Positions 24,903-34,409 of a DNA stretch of 48,908 bases are shown here, piece by piece. A program made the position numbers and the translations under genes. How positions within the stretch are numbered: the stretch's first letter is position 1; the number at the start of each line of letters is the position of its first letter. Below the pieces are notes generated by a model. The model was not told the DNA's origin. It did no database searches and worked only from the letters and a program-made list of their open reading frames with translations. This DNA is from Pirellulales bacterium (lineage in GTDB: Bacteria; Planctomycetota; Planctomycetia; Pirellulales; DATAWG01): the NCBI GenBank assembly GCA_035939775.1, contig DASZFO010000062.1, forward strand, positions 1 to 48,908, written 5' to 3'.

Positions 24903-26582
24903 ATGGCGCAACCCGTCCTGATCCTCGGCGCCGGCATCAATGGCGCGGCGCTCGCGCGCGAGCTGGCGCTCAACGGCGTCGGCTCGGTGATCGTGGATAT
25001 TCATGACATTGCATCCGGTGCAACCGCCTATTCGTCGAGATTGATTCACGGCGGCCTGCGATACCTCGAATACGGCGAATTCGATCTGGTCCGCGAATCG
25101 CTCGAAGAGCGAACGCGCTGGCTGCGACTGGCGCCGCAATTTGTCCGCCCGCTGCGGCTATTCATTCCGATCCGCAGCCGCCGTGGTGGATTGATCGCGG
25201 GTGCAAGAAAGTTTCTCGGCATGAAGCCCCGACGGGGCGGCAGCCAGCGCGTCAAGCATCATGGGTTATGGTCCGTCCGCCTCGGGCTTTGGCTCTACGA
25301 CGTGTACGCCCACGATCCCACGCTCCCGCGCCGCCGGCTCTATAAATCGCGCTCGCCCGACGTCGTTCGCATTGATTCGACGAAATACCGCTGGATGTAC
25401 GCATTCTCTGATGCACAGATCGTTTATCCGGAGCGGTTCACGCTCGCACTCTTGGAAGATGCTCGGCAAATCGCGGAAGCCGCGGGAATTCCGCTGCGGA
25501 TATTCACCTATCATCGGGTAACGATCGACGGCCAAACCGCAACCGTTCATCCGCTCGATCGGCCGGACGAAACGGCATTTTCATTTCAGCCCTCCGCCGT
25601 AATCAACGCCACGGGTGCGTGGGTGGATCGAACGCTTTCGGCCCTGAATGTTCCATCAAAGCCGCTGATGGGCGGAACGAAGGGGAGTCATTTCATAACG
25701 CATCACGAGCCGCTTCGCGCGCGGCTTGCCGGCCGGGCGATTTACGTCGAGGCTGCCGACGGCCGCCCGGTGTTCGTGTTGCCGTTCGGCCAGGCGACGC
25801 TCGTCGGGACGACCGACCTGCCATTTGCCGACGACCCCGCCAACGCAGTCGCCGCGCCGGAGGAGTTGCAGTATCTCGTCGAAGCCGTCAATGAGCTGTT
25901 CCCCGATTTGCGGCTTTCGACCGCTGATATCGCATTGCACTACAGCGGCGTCCGGCCACTGCCGGTCTCGGACGCCTCGGCAACGGCGGCCGTGACGCGG
26001 CGGCATTGGCTGGAGCCGAACAACCAGAGCGCGGTCCCGCTCTATTCCATCATCGGCGGCAAGCTCACGACTTGCCGCTCATTGGCCGAGGACGCGGCCG
26101 GCACGATCCTCGCGCGACTCGGGCTTGAACAACGATCGAACTCTCGCGACCGGCCTCTGCCCGGCGGCGAGTCCTATCCCCGCGACTCGGTTTCGCTCGC
26201 CGCAGAGTGGGACCGGATCGCGCAGCGATTCTCGCTGGACCGGCGGGCGGTCGAAACGATCTGGTCGCTCGTCGGCACGCGCTCGGAGACGATCCTCGCG
26301 GACTTATCGAGGGCGGGAAGCCTCGACAGCGAATGCCTGCCGGGCACGTCGCTGCCGCGCCGCTTCGTGCGCTGGATCATCGACCACGAATGGGCGACGA
26401 CGCTCGACGACCTCGTCGAACGGCGGCTGATGTTGCTCTATCATCCGCGACTCTCGCGGGCGTGCCTTGACGAGCTGGCTCAGCTATTGGTCCAATCTAG
26501 GCGGATGTCCGGGCCACCGATGGCCGAGGTGGAGAAAACAATCGCCCGCTTGGCGAAACATTTTGGGAAGTCCTTCTCATGA
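24903..26582 (+). CDS. glpD: FAD-dependent glycerol-3-phosphate dehydrogenase
   Basis: Oxidises sn-glycerol 3-phosphate to dihydroxyacetone phosphate and passes electrons to the quinone pool at the inner membrane. 559 aa. I start at ATG 24903 because the FAD-binding beta-alpha-beta motif begins right away (VLILGAGINGAALARELA, residues 5-22). Other hallmarks: SSRLIHGGLRYLEYGEFDLV, VINATGAWVD, LMGGTKGSHFI, FVLPFGQATLVGTTDLPF, and YSIIGGKLTTCRSLAED near 390. The C-terminal helical domain is present. Next to the divergent dnaG promoter; its own -35/-10 is not clear. It overlaps the next gene by four bases. Confidence 0.93.
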   Translation: MAQPVLILGAGINGAALARELALNGVGSVIVDIHDIASGATAYSSRLIHGGLRYLEYGEFDLVRESLEERTRWLRLAPQFVRPLRLFIPIRSRRGGLIAGARKFLGMKPRRGGSQRVKHHGLWSVRLGLWLYDVYAHDPTLPRRRLYKSRSPDVVRIDSTKYRWMYAFSDAQIVYPERFTLALLEDARQIAEAAGIPLRIFTYHRVTIDGQTATVHPLDRPDETAFSFQPSAVINATGAWVDRTLSALNVPSKPLMGGTKGSHFITHHEPLRARLAGRAIYVEAADGRPVFVLPFGQATLVGTTDLPFADDPANAVAAPEELQYLVEAVNELFPDLRLSTADIALHYSGVRPLPVSDASATAAVTRRHWLEPNNQSAVPLYSIIGGKLTTCRSLAEDAAGTILARLGLEQRSNSRDRPLPGGESYPRDSVSLAAEWDRIAQRFSLDRRAVETIWSLVGTRSETILADLSRAGSLDSECLPGTSLPRRFVRWIIDHEWATTLDDLVERRLMLLYHPRLSRACLDELAQLLVQSRRMSGPPMAEVEKTIARLAKHFGKSFS

Positions 26583-26971
26583 CCGATCAACCCATGCGGG
26601 CGGAGTTGTTGGAACTCAATCAACGGCTGCTGGACAGCATTGCGGCCGCGGACTGGAGCACGTATCAGGAGCTGTGCGCTCCAGACTTGACGTGCTTCGA
26701 GCCGGAAGCCCGCGGGCAATTGATTCAGGGAATGGCGTTCCACAAGTTCTATTTCGATCTTGGCGCCGGTTCTCAGCCGCGCACCACCACGATGGCTTCG
26801 CCGCAAGTGCGAATGCTGGGTAACGATTCGGCCGTGGTCGCCTACGTGCGGCTCGTGCAGCGCCTCGACGGAGTCGACGCGCCGGTGACCGCCTGCTCCG
26901 AAGAGACCCGCATCTGGCAGCGCATCGACGGGCGCTGGAAACACGTCCATTTTCATCGTTCAGTCCCGTAG
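26579..26971 (+). CDS. CaMKII-association-domain-like protein (SnoaL/NTF2 fold)
   Basis: 130 aa cytosolic protein of the cone-shaped NTF2-like fold, most like the calcium/calmodulin kinase II association domain (DUF4440-related) family: ELLELNQRLLDSIAAADWST, YQELCAPDLTCFEPEARGQL, GMAFHKFYFDLG, and a C-terminal TRIWQRIDGRWKHVHFHRS. The bacterial stand-alone members are usually small oligomeric rings that bind a ligand or act as enzymes of unknown substrate. Its ATG overlaps the glpD stop (ATGA), so the two are translationally coupled; a role linked to glycerol-phosphate metabolism is possible but unproven. Confidence 0.85.
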   Translation: MTDQPMRAELLELNQRLLDSIAAADWSTYQELCAPDLTCFEPEARGQLIQGMAFHKFYFDLGAGSQPRTTTMASPQVRMLGNDSAVVAYVRLVQRLDGVDAPVTACSEETRIWQRIDGRWKHVHFHRSVP

Positions 26972-26985
26972 ACGAGTTCGCAAAA

Positions 26986-27017
26986 GTAGCGTGCGTCAAG
27001 TCCGCGCAGACGCACCG
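26986..27017. repeat. GGTGCGTC-GACGCACC repeat, copy 2
   Basis: gtagcgtgcgtcaagtccgc followed by gcagacgcaccg; a short half-copy of the element at 42588. Confidence 0.65.
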
Positions 27018-27084
27018 TATTTCGCGCGACGTTCGATGCGTCATCGCTTCGCTCGACACTCCCTGCAACTTCAGCGGCGATGAC

Positions 27085-27109
27085 GGAATTCTGGCGAATT
27101 CCGCTACGC
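27085..27109. repeat. GGAATTCTGGCGAATTCC repeat, copy 2
   Basis: ggaattctggcgaattccgc followed by tacgc, a nearly perfect palindrome matching copy 1 at 20751-20775 in 23 of 25 positions. Lies between two convergent genes. Confidence 0.75.
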
Positions 27110-27130
27110 TCTCTCGGCCGGTCCACAATA

Positions 27131-28117
27131 TCACGCGCGATCAATTGGAAAGGGCATTACTTCCGCCAACGTGCGGGCGCCGGCGGCGACCATGACGAGC
27201 CGATCGAAGCCGAGCGCGACGCCGGAGCAGGGGGGCAGGCCGGCCTCCATCGCGTCCAAGAGCCGGCTTTCGGACGGCAATTGCGGCTTGCCGTCGGCGG
27301 CGCGCCGCACATTGGCGGCTGCGATCCGCTGCCGCAGGACCGCGGCGTCCAAGAGTTCATGGTAACCGTTGGCCAACTCGACCCCATCTACATAGAGTTC
27401 GAATCGCTCGGCGACAGGCCGCGGTTGCTCGCGAATCCGCGCGAGTGCCGCCTGGCTGGCCGGATAGTCGAACAAGATCGTCGGTCGCGGCCGGCCCAAG
27501 TGCGGCTGCACTCGCTCGACAAGCAGCAGGTCGAGCCAGCCGTCTCGGTCGTCGCCCAAACCGGCCGGCGCGACGCCCCCATATCGATCCGCGGCGGCTC
27601 GCAGATCGGCGATTGACGCGCAGTGCGGATCGACTCCGACGTGGCGTGCAAATGCGTCCCCATAGCTCATTCGCTCGACGGAACCGCGCGCGAGCAAGCA
27701 TTCACACAATTCGCCGAGCAACGCCATCCCCTCGTGCATCCCGTCTCCCGCCCGATACCATTCGAGCATCGTGAATTCCGGATTGTGCAGCGGGCCGATC
27801 TCGGCGTTGCGAAACGCTCGAGTGATTTGATAGATGGCCGGTGCGCCGGCCGCGAGCAACCGCTTCATTCCGAATTCCGGCGAGGTTTGCAGCCACATCC
27901 GCCGGCCGATATTGGGCCGGCACGGATCGTCGGCCAGCGTTACGGGAATCGGATCGAGATGCCGATCGACGACGACATCGGCGGACAAGAGCGGCGTTTC
28001 GACCTCAAGAAATCCACGATCGTGAAAGAACTCTCTCGTCTTCCGAAGCAGCTCGGCGCGCAATCGCAGATTCGCCCAATTGGCGGTGGGACGAAAGTCA
28101 GGATTGCAAGGCGCCAT
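27131..28117 (-). CDS. epmA: Elongation factor P lysine ligase EpmA (GenX/PoxA/YjeA)
   Basis: Class II lysyl-tRNA-synthetase paralog without an anticodon-binding domain; it attaches (R)-beta-lysine to a lysine of EF-P. 328 aa, the normal length. Class II motifs: motif 1 region (RGFLEVETPLLSADVVVDRH), motif 2 (AFRNAEIGPLHNPEFTMLEW), and motif 3 (GVALGFDRLVMVAAG); substrate-site pieces ELYVDGVELANGYHEL and LQTSPEFGMKRLLAAG are typical of EpmA. ATG at 28117. EF-P and EpmB are not in the window. The DUF4404 gene lies 20 bases upstream on the same strand. Confidence 0.93.
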   Translation of the reverse strand: MAPCNPDFRPTANWANLRLRAELLRKTREFFHDRGFLEVETPLLSADVVVDRHLDPIPVTLADDPCRPNIGRRMWLQTSPEFGMKRLLAAGAPAIYQITRAFRNAEIGPLHNPEFTMLEWYRAGDGMHEGMALLGELCECLLARGSVERMSYGDAFARHVGVDPHCASIADLRAAADRYGGVAPAGLGDDRDGWLDLLLVERVQPHLGRPRPTILFDYPASQAALARIREQPRPVAERFELYVDGVELANGYHELLDAAVLRQRIAAANVRRAADGKPQLPSESRLLDAMEAGLPPCSGVALGFDRLVMVAAGARTLAEVMPFPIDRA

Positions 28118-28137
28118 GGTTTGCCGGATAGCGGCCG

Positions 28138-28422
28138 CTAGAAGCCCATCTGCCCTAACATGCCAGCCAGATTGCCGATCGCGCTGGATAGCGCCGGATG
28201 CGACGGTTCCAGCCGCCGAGCCGTATCACCCAGCCGATCGATCAGGCCGCTCGAACTCGCTCGCGAAGCGGCGGGCTGCTGCTTCTTATCTAAAACCGTT
28301 TGAATCTCGGCCAGCGCCCCGCGCAACCGCTTGTCCACCTCGGAATCGAGCTGGTCGACTTCGGATAGCTCGGCGAGCAGTTCATTCAACGTGGCATTAA
28401 GTCGTTCGCGATCGGTGGGCAT
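28138..28422 (-). CDS. DUF4404 family protein
   Basis: 94 aa, small helical protein. N-terminal helix LNATLNELLAELSEVDQLDS, a polar linker, and the family's conserved C-terminal block with EPSHPALSSAIGNLAGMLGQ ending MGF. GGAG stands 8 bases before ATG 28422. Function of the family is unknown. Probably cotranscribed with epmA, 20 bases downstream. Confidence 0.85.
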   Translation of the reverse strand: MPTDRERLNATLNELLAELSEVDQLDSEVDKRLRGALAEIQTVLDKKQQPAASRASSSGLIDRLGDTARRLEPSHPALSSAIGNLAGMLGQMGF

Positions 28423-28467
28423 TGCGTAGCTCCGAGACTTGTGGCGCGGTGCTCCTACAGTTCGCCA

Positions 28468-29298
28468 TTATACTCGACGAACGCGCCGTGCCGCAGCTTC
28501 GCAGACCACGATCCAGCCGTTCGCTCGCAGATCGCCGAACAGCCATGGTCTGCGGAGGGCCCTAGTTCGTCGCGGATCGAGGTGAATCAGCTCCACGATG
28601 CGGAAACCGGCTCGGCGGAGCGCGCCGATCAATTCGCGGCGGCGAAAGACGTGCAGATACATGTTCGGAATTCTCCGATAATCGAAGAACTTATCTCCCG
28701 CCTCGAAATCCCGCGCGACGAGCGAACGAACGAGGCTCTTCAGCACCCACCACGGGCCCCCCGGATCGTAGAGGTTGTACCAAAAGTTGTGCACGTGTAC
28801 GACGAATAGGCCGCCCGGCTTGAGGATTCGATGGACGTGGCCGAGCGCCCGCTGGCGATTCTCTCGGCCGCGAATCATCCCAAGGGTGCTGAACAGGCAG
28901 ATGCAATACTCGGCGATTCCATCGGAAAGGCAATCCAGCTCGACCATATTCGCCAGAACGCGGTCGATTGGCAGGTATTCCTCCTCGGCCTTCTCGCCGA
29001 TCACGTCGAGCATCTCGACGGACAAATCGACCGCCACGCCGCGATGCCCGCGCCGCGCCAGCGGAACGAGCGCTCGGCCAGTCCCGGCGCCCAAATCGAC
29101 GACGCAGCCCGGCCGCGCTAGGTGATGGGCCAGAATCTCCTCGTCGAACTCGAACAGCCGATTCTGGGCGAAGTAATCGTCATAATCGCGGGCGATGTGC
29201 TCGGCCTGGGCATATTCCCACATCCCCCGGGTCACACCCGGCGGAAGTTGCCAGATCGGACATGGACTGCGCGAGCGTTGATTTGGAGATCGCGGCAT
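28468..29298 (-). CDS. Class I SAM-dependent methyltransferase
   Basis: 276 aa from ATG 29298; the frame is open 18 codons further. SAM-binding motif I VVDLGAGTGRALVPLA, then motif II VAVDLSVEMLDVIG, a motif with LSDGIAEYCICLFSTLGM, and post-motif KPGGLFVVHVHNFWYN. The acceptor cannot be told. N-terminus starts with a basic, Pro/Arg-rich stretch, so the true start may be the ATG at 29223 (MWEYAQAEHIARDYDDYF), which begins the conserved part. No neighbour gives a substrate hint. Confidence 0.85.
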   Translation of the reverse strand: MPRSPNQRSRSPCPIWQLPPGVTRGMWEYAQAEHIARDYDDYFAQNRLFEFDEEILAHHLARPGCVVDLGAGTGRALVPLARRGHRGVAVDLSVEMLDVIGEKAEEEYLPIDRVLANMVELDCLSDGIAEYCICLFSTLGMIRGRENRQRALGHVHRILKPGGLFVVHVHNFWYNLYDPGGPWWVLKSLVRSLVARDFEAGDKFFDYRRIPNMYLHVFRRRELIGALRRAGFRIVELIHLDPRRTRALRRPWLFGDLRANGWIVVCEAAARRVRRV

Positions 29299-29674
29299 GG
29301 AGGAGGGCGGCCGAGCATCGGAGCAAGAAATCGCGGCCGATAATCGCCGCAAGTGCGTTGTAGTATGACCGATCCAACGCGACGCAACCAGCGGCGAGTA
29401 TTAGTTGGACGGGGTCTCGAAATGGGAAATGATTGCCGCCGGGGAGGTCGCCCCGCACGAAACCTGAAGTTTGTGAGTTTGTGTTATCTGCCTAAATTTC
29501 CTTGCGTTGCAGCGACTGATGATTACAATGGGGGGGCACCGAGGGGGTACCGACTAAATCGCCCCTGAGCCATCAAGGGCATCGGACGCGGGGCATCGTT
29601 TGCCACGAGTTGAGGCTTTGTGGAGTTTGCTAACGAACGATTCGGCATCTAGAAACATCGCAGGAGAACCGCCC
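29299..29674. other. 376-base gap holding the leader of the small PEP-CTERM gene
   Basis: Divergent intergenic region. It contains a candidate plus-strand promoter (29502-29529) and a G/C-rich leader of about 140 bases with runs such as ggggggg at 29530. I see no coding sequence in it and no riboswitch consensus that I can name. Confidence 0.5.
29502..29529 (+). promoter_or_regulatory. Candidate promoter of the small PEP-CTERM gene
   Basis: TTGCGT (29502-29507), 16-base spacer, TACAAT (29524-29529). Reasonable but not certain. Confidence 0.45.
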
Positions 29675-30412
29675 GTGAGTCATCATTCAATGCGTCTCTC
29701 GCCGCTGGCATGGGCGGTGGCTATCGCGATTGCCGTGTTCGCTGTCAATCAATCGACCTCCTGGGGAGCTGCCCCTCTTGCCCCCGGCGGCGCCAACCGA
29801 AGACCGGGGCTGCCTGCTCCGGATTACACCTTCCCCTCTGGCATCCCGGCGAATTTCTCGGTGGTTGCTGTCCCACTCACCAATGTTCCGTACGTCGGCA
29901 CTTTCACCGGCTTCGCGAGCAGCGAGGTTCTAAGAGACCCGAACACCGGGAACTTGGCGTTCGGCTATCGTTTCAATAATCTCAGTCCGATTGCCAACGA
30001 AATCAACCGAGTTTCGATCGACGACCCGAGCCATCCGTGGACCGGAGTCAACATTTTCGACTCCGGCTCCGATGCCAGCGGCGTCTCGACTCCGGTGGGA
30101 GCGGGTTGGGCCGATGGAAGTCCGTATGATATCGAGCGCGACGGCATATTCAGCAGTGTCGCGGCTCAGTTTTCCCAGCTTGGCTTGGGAACTTCGTTGG
30201 AGTCGCCGAATCAGAACACCTCAGCACTCATCTGGGTTGCCACGAACGCGAAGAGATTCGCCTTGACCGACGTATCACTGCTGGACGGTGGCCCAGGCGG
30301 CACGTCCATGGTCTATGGCCCCTTGGTTCCCGAGCCGACGACCTTGCTCTTGTCTGTAATCGGTTGCGTCGGCGGCGCCATCATGTTTCGAAGGCGTCGT
30401 CAGACCAATTGA
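29675..30412 (+). CDS. Small PEP-CTERM sorted protein
   Basis: Exported protein of 245 aa, start GTG 29675, chosen because AGGAG at 29662-29666 is correctly spaced and the signal peptide (RLSPLAWAVAIAIAVFAVNQ) begins just after. The mature region (YTFPSGIPANFSVVAVPLTN and GTFTGFASSEVLRDPNTG) is a soluble, Gly/Ser/Asn/Pro-rich beta-type domain of unknown function. C-terminal tag VPEPTTLLLSVIGCVGGAIM then RRRR marks exosortase processing. Followed by an intrinsic terminator, so it is a single-gene unit. Related in sorting, but not in sequence, to the 1085-aa protein. Confidence 0.88.
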   Translation: MSHHSMRLSPLAWAVAIAIAVFAVNQSTSWGAAPLAPGGANRRPGLPAPDYTFPSGIPANFSVVAVPLTNVPYVGTFTGFASSEVLRDPNTGNLAFGYRFNNLSPIANEINRVSIDDPSHPWTGVNIFDSGSDASGVSTPVGAGWADGSPYDIERDGIFSSVAAQFSQLGLGTSLESPNQNTSALIWVATNAKRFALTDVSLLDGGPGGTSMVYGPLVPEPTTLLLSVIGCVGGAIMFRRRRQTN

Positions 30413-30452
30413 TTGCGGCGGTCGGCGATCACTGCCGCTAATGCGAAAATGA

Positions 30453-30478
30453 GGCCACCGAAAACGGTGGCCTTTTTT
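30453..30478 (+). terminator. Rho-independent terminator after the small PEP-CTERM gene
   Basis: Stem ggccaccg, loop aaaa, stem cggtggcc, followed by TTTTTT. Forty bases after the stop codon. Confidence 0.9.
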
Positions 30479-30510
30479 ATTTCCAGCGATCATGCGGTCC
30501 ATCTAGCCCG

Positions 30511-30539
30511 TTGTCGGCCGCAGCCTCGATTCTTATAAT
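30511..30539 (+). promoter_or_regulatory. Sigma-70 promoter of gap
   Basis: TTGTCG (30511-30516), 17-base spacer, TATAAT (30534-30539), perfect -10. It stands 46 bases upstream of the gap start codon and just after the preceding terminator. Confidence 0.75.
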
Positions 30540-30552
30540 ACGGCCGTTGTAA

Positions 30553-31605
<1,053 letters not shown>

Positions 31606-31609
31606 GTCG

Positions 31610-32713
31610 TCAGCGGTTCGGCGACCATGCCGAGCGACGGCCCGCGGTGCGCGAAGTTGAATCGCCATCGGCGGAATTGGCATCGATCGGCGGACCGTTC
31701 TTCGCAGTCAAACGATCGGGGGGTGGAGGATTCGCCGCGGCCGATTCACCGCTTGGATCGAATTCAGCTCCGCTCGGCAAGGTTGCCCGTTCCCAGCGAT
31801 TTGGAGCTTCGGGCTTGGCCCAAGTTTGCGCGGGTTCGGGGTTGCCCGCCAAGCGGACGCGGATGGTCTGGTTGTCGTCGAAACGGTCTCCTTCGGGCGT
31901 CGTCAGGCGGACGAAGAGTTTAAGCTCGGTATGTTCGGGCGGTCGCTCCGGCCAGAGCAGCTCGAAGTGGAGGGCGCTTCCGAGAACCCCTTGGCGGTAA
32001 TGGGCCCCCGTTTCGGCCGCGGCAAAGTCCCAGCGCGCCACGCGGGCTGCGGCGCCCGCCGCTTGCGGGTCGATCGCCACGATCGAAACATCGCCGGCCA
32101 CGCGAACCGGCCGGCCCGACGAATTGCGCGGCGTGAAGACGACCAGCAGCCCGTCATCTCCCGGCTTGCCGCTAAAGGAATGCCCGCCGGTCATAAGCCG
32201 GCTGATGGCAAGCCGCGCGATTTTCCCGTCACTCTGCGAACTGCCGGCAGACGAGACGTTCTCACTGCTGGATGAATCTGTAAGCAACGACGCTGGCCGG
32301 GCGGAGGCAGCCTTTGCATTGCTCGGCGGGGGTAATTCGGCTGGCTTCCTGGCTCGCGGCGGGTCGTTCGGCGCCGATGGATCGCGATTTCCTTTGACCG
32401 GCGGCGGATCGTCTGGTGTGCCGAGATCGATTTTGGGGATCGCCGGGACGTCGGGCGGCGGCGGCGTGACGCGGGGCGGCGGCAAGGCGCTGTCGCCCGG
32501 CTCCGTGGCGGCCGCGCCCCCCTTCAGCTTCTCGTTCTCGTGGCGGCAAGCTTCCAATTGGTGATGGAGGTCATCGCACTGGTCTTGCAACTCGTAGATT
32601 TGATCTTCGTGATCGCGCAACTCGCGCTCGAGCAGCTCGCGATTCGCATCGCTGCGACAACCAGCGGCGGCAAGAAATCCGAGACAAAGTGCCGCGACAA
32701 GGATCGATTTCAT
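31610..32713 (-). CDS. Hypothetical lipoprotein with N-terminal coiled coil
   Basis: Predicted outer- or inner-membrane lipoprotein of 367 aa. Signal peptide ends in lipobox LAAAGC with lipidated Cys19. Residues 25-58 are an alpha-helical coiled coil (LLERELRDHEDQIYELQDQC), followed by a long Pro-rich linker (VTPPPPDVPAIPKIDL) to about residue 160, and a beta-type domain from about 165 to 300 (LLVVFTPRNSSGRPVRVAGD). The tail is disordered. I start at ATG 32713 (GAGGCG upstream). Function unknown. It is convergent with gap. Confidence 0.75.
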   Translation of the reverse strand: MKSILVAALCLGFLAAAGCRSDANRELLERELRDHEDQIYELQDQCDDLHHQLEACRHENEKLKGGAAATEPGDSALPPPRVTPPPPDVPAIPKIDLGTPDDPPPVKGNRDPSAPNDPPRARKPAELPPPSNAKAASARPASLLTDSSSSENVSSAGSSQSDGKIARLAISRLMTGGHSFSGKPGDDGLLVVFTPRNSSGRPVRVAGDVSIVAIDPQAAGAAARVARWDFAAAETGAHYRQGVLGSALHFELLWPERPPEHTELKLFVRLTTPEGDRFDDNQTIRVRLAGNPEPAQTWAKPEAPNRWERATLPSGAEFDPSGESAAANPPPPDRLTAKNGPPIDANSADGDSTSRTAGRRSAWSPNR

Positions 32714-32798
32714 ATTCGCCTCATGCGAAAAAATCGCCCACAAACAGCCGCCGAATCCTTCGGCGATGAGCCCGGCGCAAACGCCGGGGCTAAATCCC

Positions 32799-32896
32799 GA
32801 CTCCGATCTCCGACTTCCGATCTCTGACCTCCGCCGAATTCGGTTCGCAAGCGAACCGGCTAACGAGCGACCTCCGATATCCGACCTCCGACCTCT
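32799..32896. repeat. GACCTCCGA/GGTCGGA repeat array, copy 2
   Basis: ccgactccgatctccgactt and further units to 32837, then units again at 32869-32896 (cgacctccgatatccgacct). Interrupted by a GGTTCGCAAGCGAACC palindrome. Occupies most of the 194-base gap between the lipoprotein gene start and the clpP1 stop. Confidence 0.7.
32841..32865. repeat. GGTTCGCAAGCGAACC palindrome, copy 2
   Basis: cggttcgcaagcgaaccggc followed by taacg. Matches copy 1 at 11808 in 24 of 25 positions; nested inside the GACCTCCGA array. Confidence 0.8.
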
Positions 32897-32907
32897 GGTT
32901 TCGCCCG

Positions 32908-33510
32908 CTACTTACCATCCACCTTCACTTCCATGTGCTCGATCACGCGATCGATCAGCTTGTAGTCCATGGCTTCCTCGGCCGACATGAACCGATCGCG
33001 ATCGGTATCTTGCTCGATCTTCTCGAGCGGATGCCCGGTGTGCTTGAGCAGGATCGCGTTCAGGCGCTGCTTGATGTTCTTGAATTCCTTGGCGTGGATC
33101 ATGATTTCCTCGGCCGTGCCTTCCATGCCGGCCAGCGGTTGATGGATCATAATCCGCGAGTTGGGCAAGGCCCGGCGCTTGCCGCGGGCGCCGGCCGTGA
33201 GCAGCACGGCCCCCATCGAGGCGCACTGGCCGATGCAATAGGTGCTCACGTCGCAGGTGACAAACTGCATCGTATCGTAAATGGCCAGTCCGGCGGTGAC
33301 GCTTCCGCCCGGCGAATTGAGATACAGATGGATATCCGACTTGGGATCTTCCGATTGCAGGAACAGCATCTGCGCGACGATCGAGTTGGCCACGTCGTCG
33401 TTGATGGCCGATCCGAGGAAGATGATGCGGTCCTTCAGCAGACGGCTGTAGATATCCATCGCCCGCTCTTCGCGGCCGCTCTTTTCGATCACATAAGGAA
33501 TCAATGGCAT
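32908..33510 (-). CDS. clpP: ATP-dependent Clp protease proteolytic subunit, copy 1
   Basis: Serine protease subunit of the Clp barrel that degrades proteins unfolded by ClpX/ClpA. 200 aa, start [20 protein letters not shown] at ATG 33510, typical of the family. Catalytic triad visible: Ser98 in QCASMGA, His123 in MIHQP, Asp172 in DTDRD; handle region around 130-150 is normal. It lies 35 bases downstream of the second clpP. No ClpX follows in the window. Confidence 0.96.
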   Translation of the reverse strand: MPLIPYVIEKSGREERAMDIYSRLLKDRIIFLGSAINDDVANSIVAQMLFLQSEDPKSDIHLYLNSPGGSVTAGLAIYDTMQFVTCDVSTYCIGQCASMGAVLLTAGARGKRRALPNSRIMIHQPLAGMEGTAEEIMIHAKEFKNIKQRLNAILLKHTGHPLEKIEQDTDRDRFMSAEEAMDYKLIDRVIEHMEVKVDGK

Positions 33511-33545
33511 GGCTATGAACTCGGTTGAGATGGATTAATTCGGCG

Positions 33546-34178
33546 CTATTCGTTTTCGTCTTCGTCGGTCGCAATGGGGGGCCGATTGAGGATGTCGTCC
33601 ACCAGGCCGTATTCCTTGGCCTGCGCGGCCGTGAGGTATCGGTCGCGATCGGTGTCTTTGGCGATCTGTTCGATCGGCTGGCCGGTATGCTTGGCGAGGA
33701 TGTCGTTCAGCACCTCGCGGGTGCGGAGGATTTCGTCGGCCTGGATTTCAATGTCGGAGACTTGCCCGCCGACCTGGCCATACGGCTGATGGATCATCAC
33801 TTTGGCATGCGGCAGGGCGAACCGTTTTCCCTTCGTGCCGCCGGCCAACAGCACGGCCCCGCCGCTAGCGGCCAGGCCGACGCAATACGTGCCCACCGGG
33901 CAGGAAAGGATTTGCATCGTGTCGTAAATGGCCATCGTGGCGGTGACGCTGCCGCCGGGGCTGTTGATGTAAAAATGGATGTCTTTGCGGCGATTCTCGC
34001 TTTGCAGGTAGAGCAGCTTCATCACGACTTCGTTGGCGTTGCCGTCGTAGATCTCCCCCTGGAGGAGAATGATGCGGTTCTCCAGCAGCAAATCACCCAG
34101 CGTCAACTGCCGCTGCCGCTGGTAGTCGCGATACGAGGACGCCTGAGCATCGAGCCGGGGCGGGCGGAAACTTGACAT
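33546..34178 (-). CDS. clpP: ATP-dependent Clp protease proteolytic subunit, copy 2
   Basis: Second ClpP paralog of 210 aa from ATG 34178 ([19 protein letters not shown]). All catalytic residues are present: Ser105 (GLAASGGA), His130 (MIHQP), Asp179 (DTDRD), so it should be active. Differences from copy 1 include the residue after the nucleophile (Gly for Met) and an N-terminus replacing the usual IP-type axial loop with [11 protein letters not shown]. Two different ClpP rings could assemble as a mixed barrel, as in some other bacteria. Between tig (231 bases upstream) and clpP copy 1. Confidence 0.95.
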   Translation of the reverse strand: MSSFRPPRLDAQASSYRDYQRQRQLTLGDLLLENRIILLQGEIYDGNANEVVMKLLYLQSENRRKDIHFYINSPGGSVTATMAIYDTMQILSCPVGTYCVGLAASGGAVLLAGGTKGKRFALPHAKVMIHQPYGQVGGQVSDIEIQADEILRTREVLNDILAKHTGQPIEQIAKDTDRDRYLTAAQAKEYGLVDDILNRPPIATDEDENE

Positions 34179-34360
34179 GCACAATCCCTTAAAAACTAAA
34201 GAAATGAATGAGCTTGAGGCCATTGCCATCGCGGCCGCAGCGTTCGGGGCCATTTCGCGGGTCGATCGACCTGCTCTGGATCGACAACTCGTTACGCACG
34301 CTGTCAGATCGCCTGCACGGGTCGTTGCCGACTGGCTTGCCAGCACTGGCCGACGTTGCT

Positions 34361-34390
34361 GGCCAGTGCCACCGGTTGGCCAGTGCCACC
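34361..34390. repeat. GGTGGCACTGGCC repeat, copy 1
   Basis: ggccagtgccaccggttggc followed by cagtgccacc: two direct units of ggccagtgccacc in the gap between clpP copy 2 and tig. Related to 45159 and 48837. Confidence 0.7.
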
Positions 34391-34409
34391 CGGCGCTGAC
34401 GTGCTAATT

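Noticed and set aside
29530-29674. Riboswitch in the leader of the small PEP-CTERM gene
   Set aside because: The G-rich leader can fold but no consensus core (for example of cyclic di-GMP types) was recognised.
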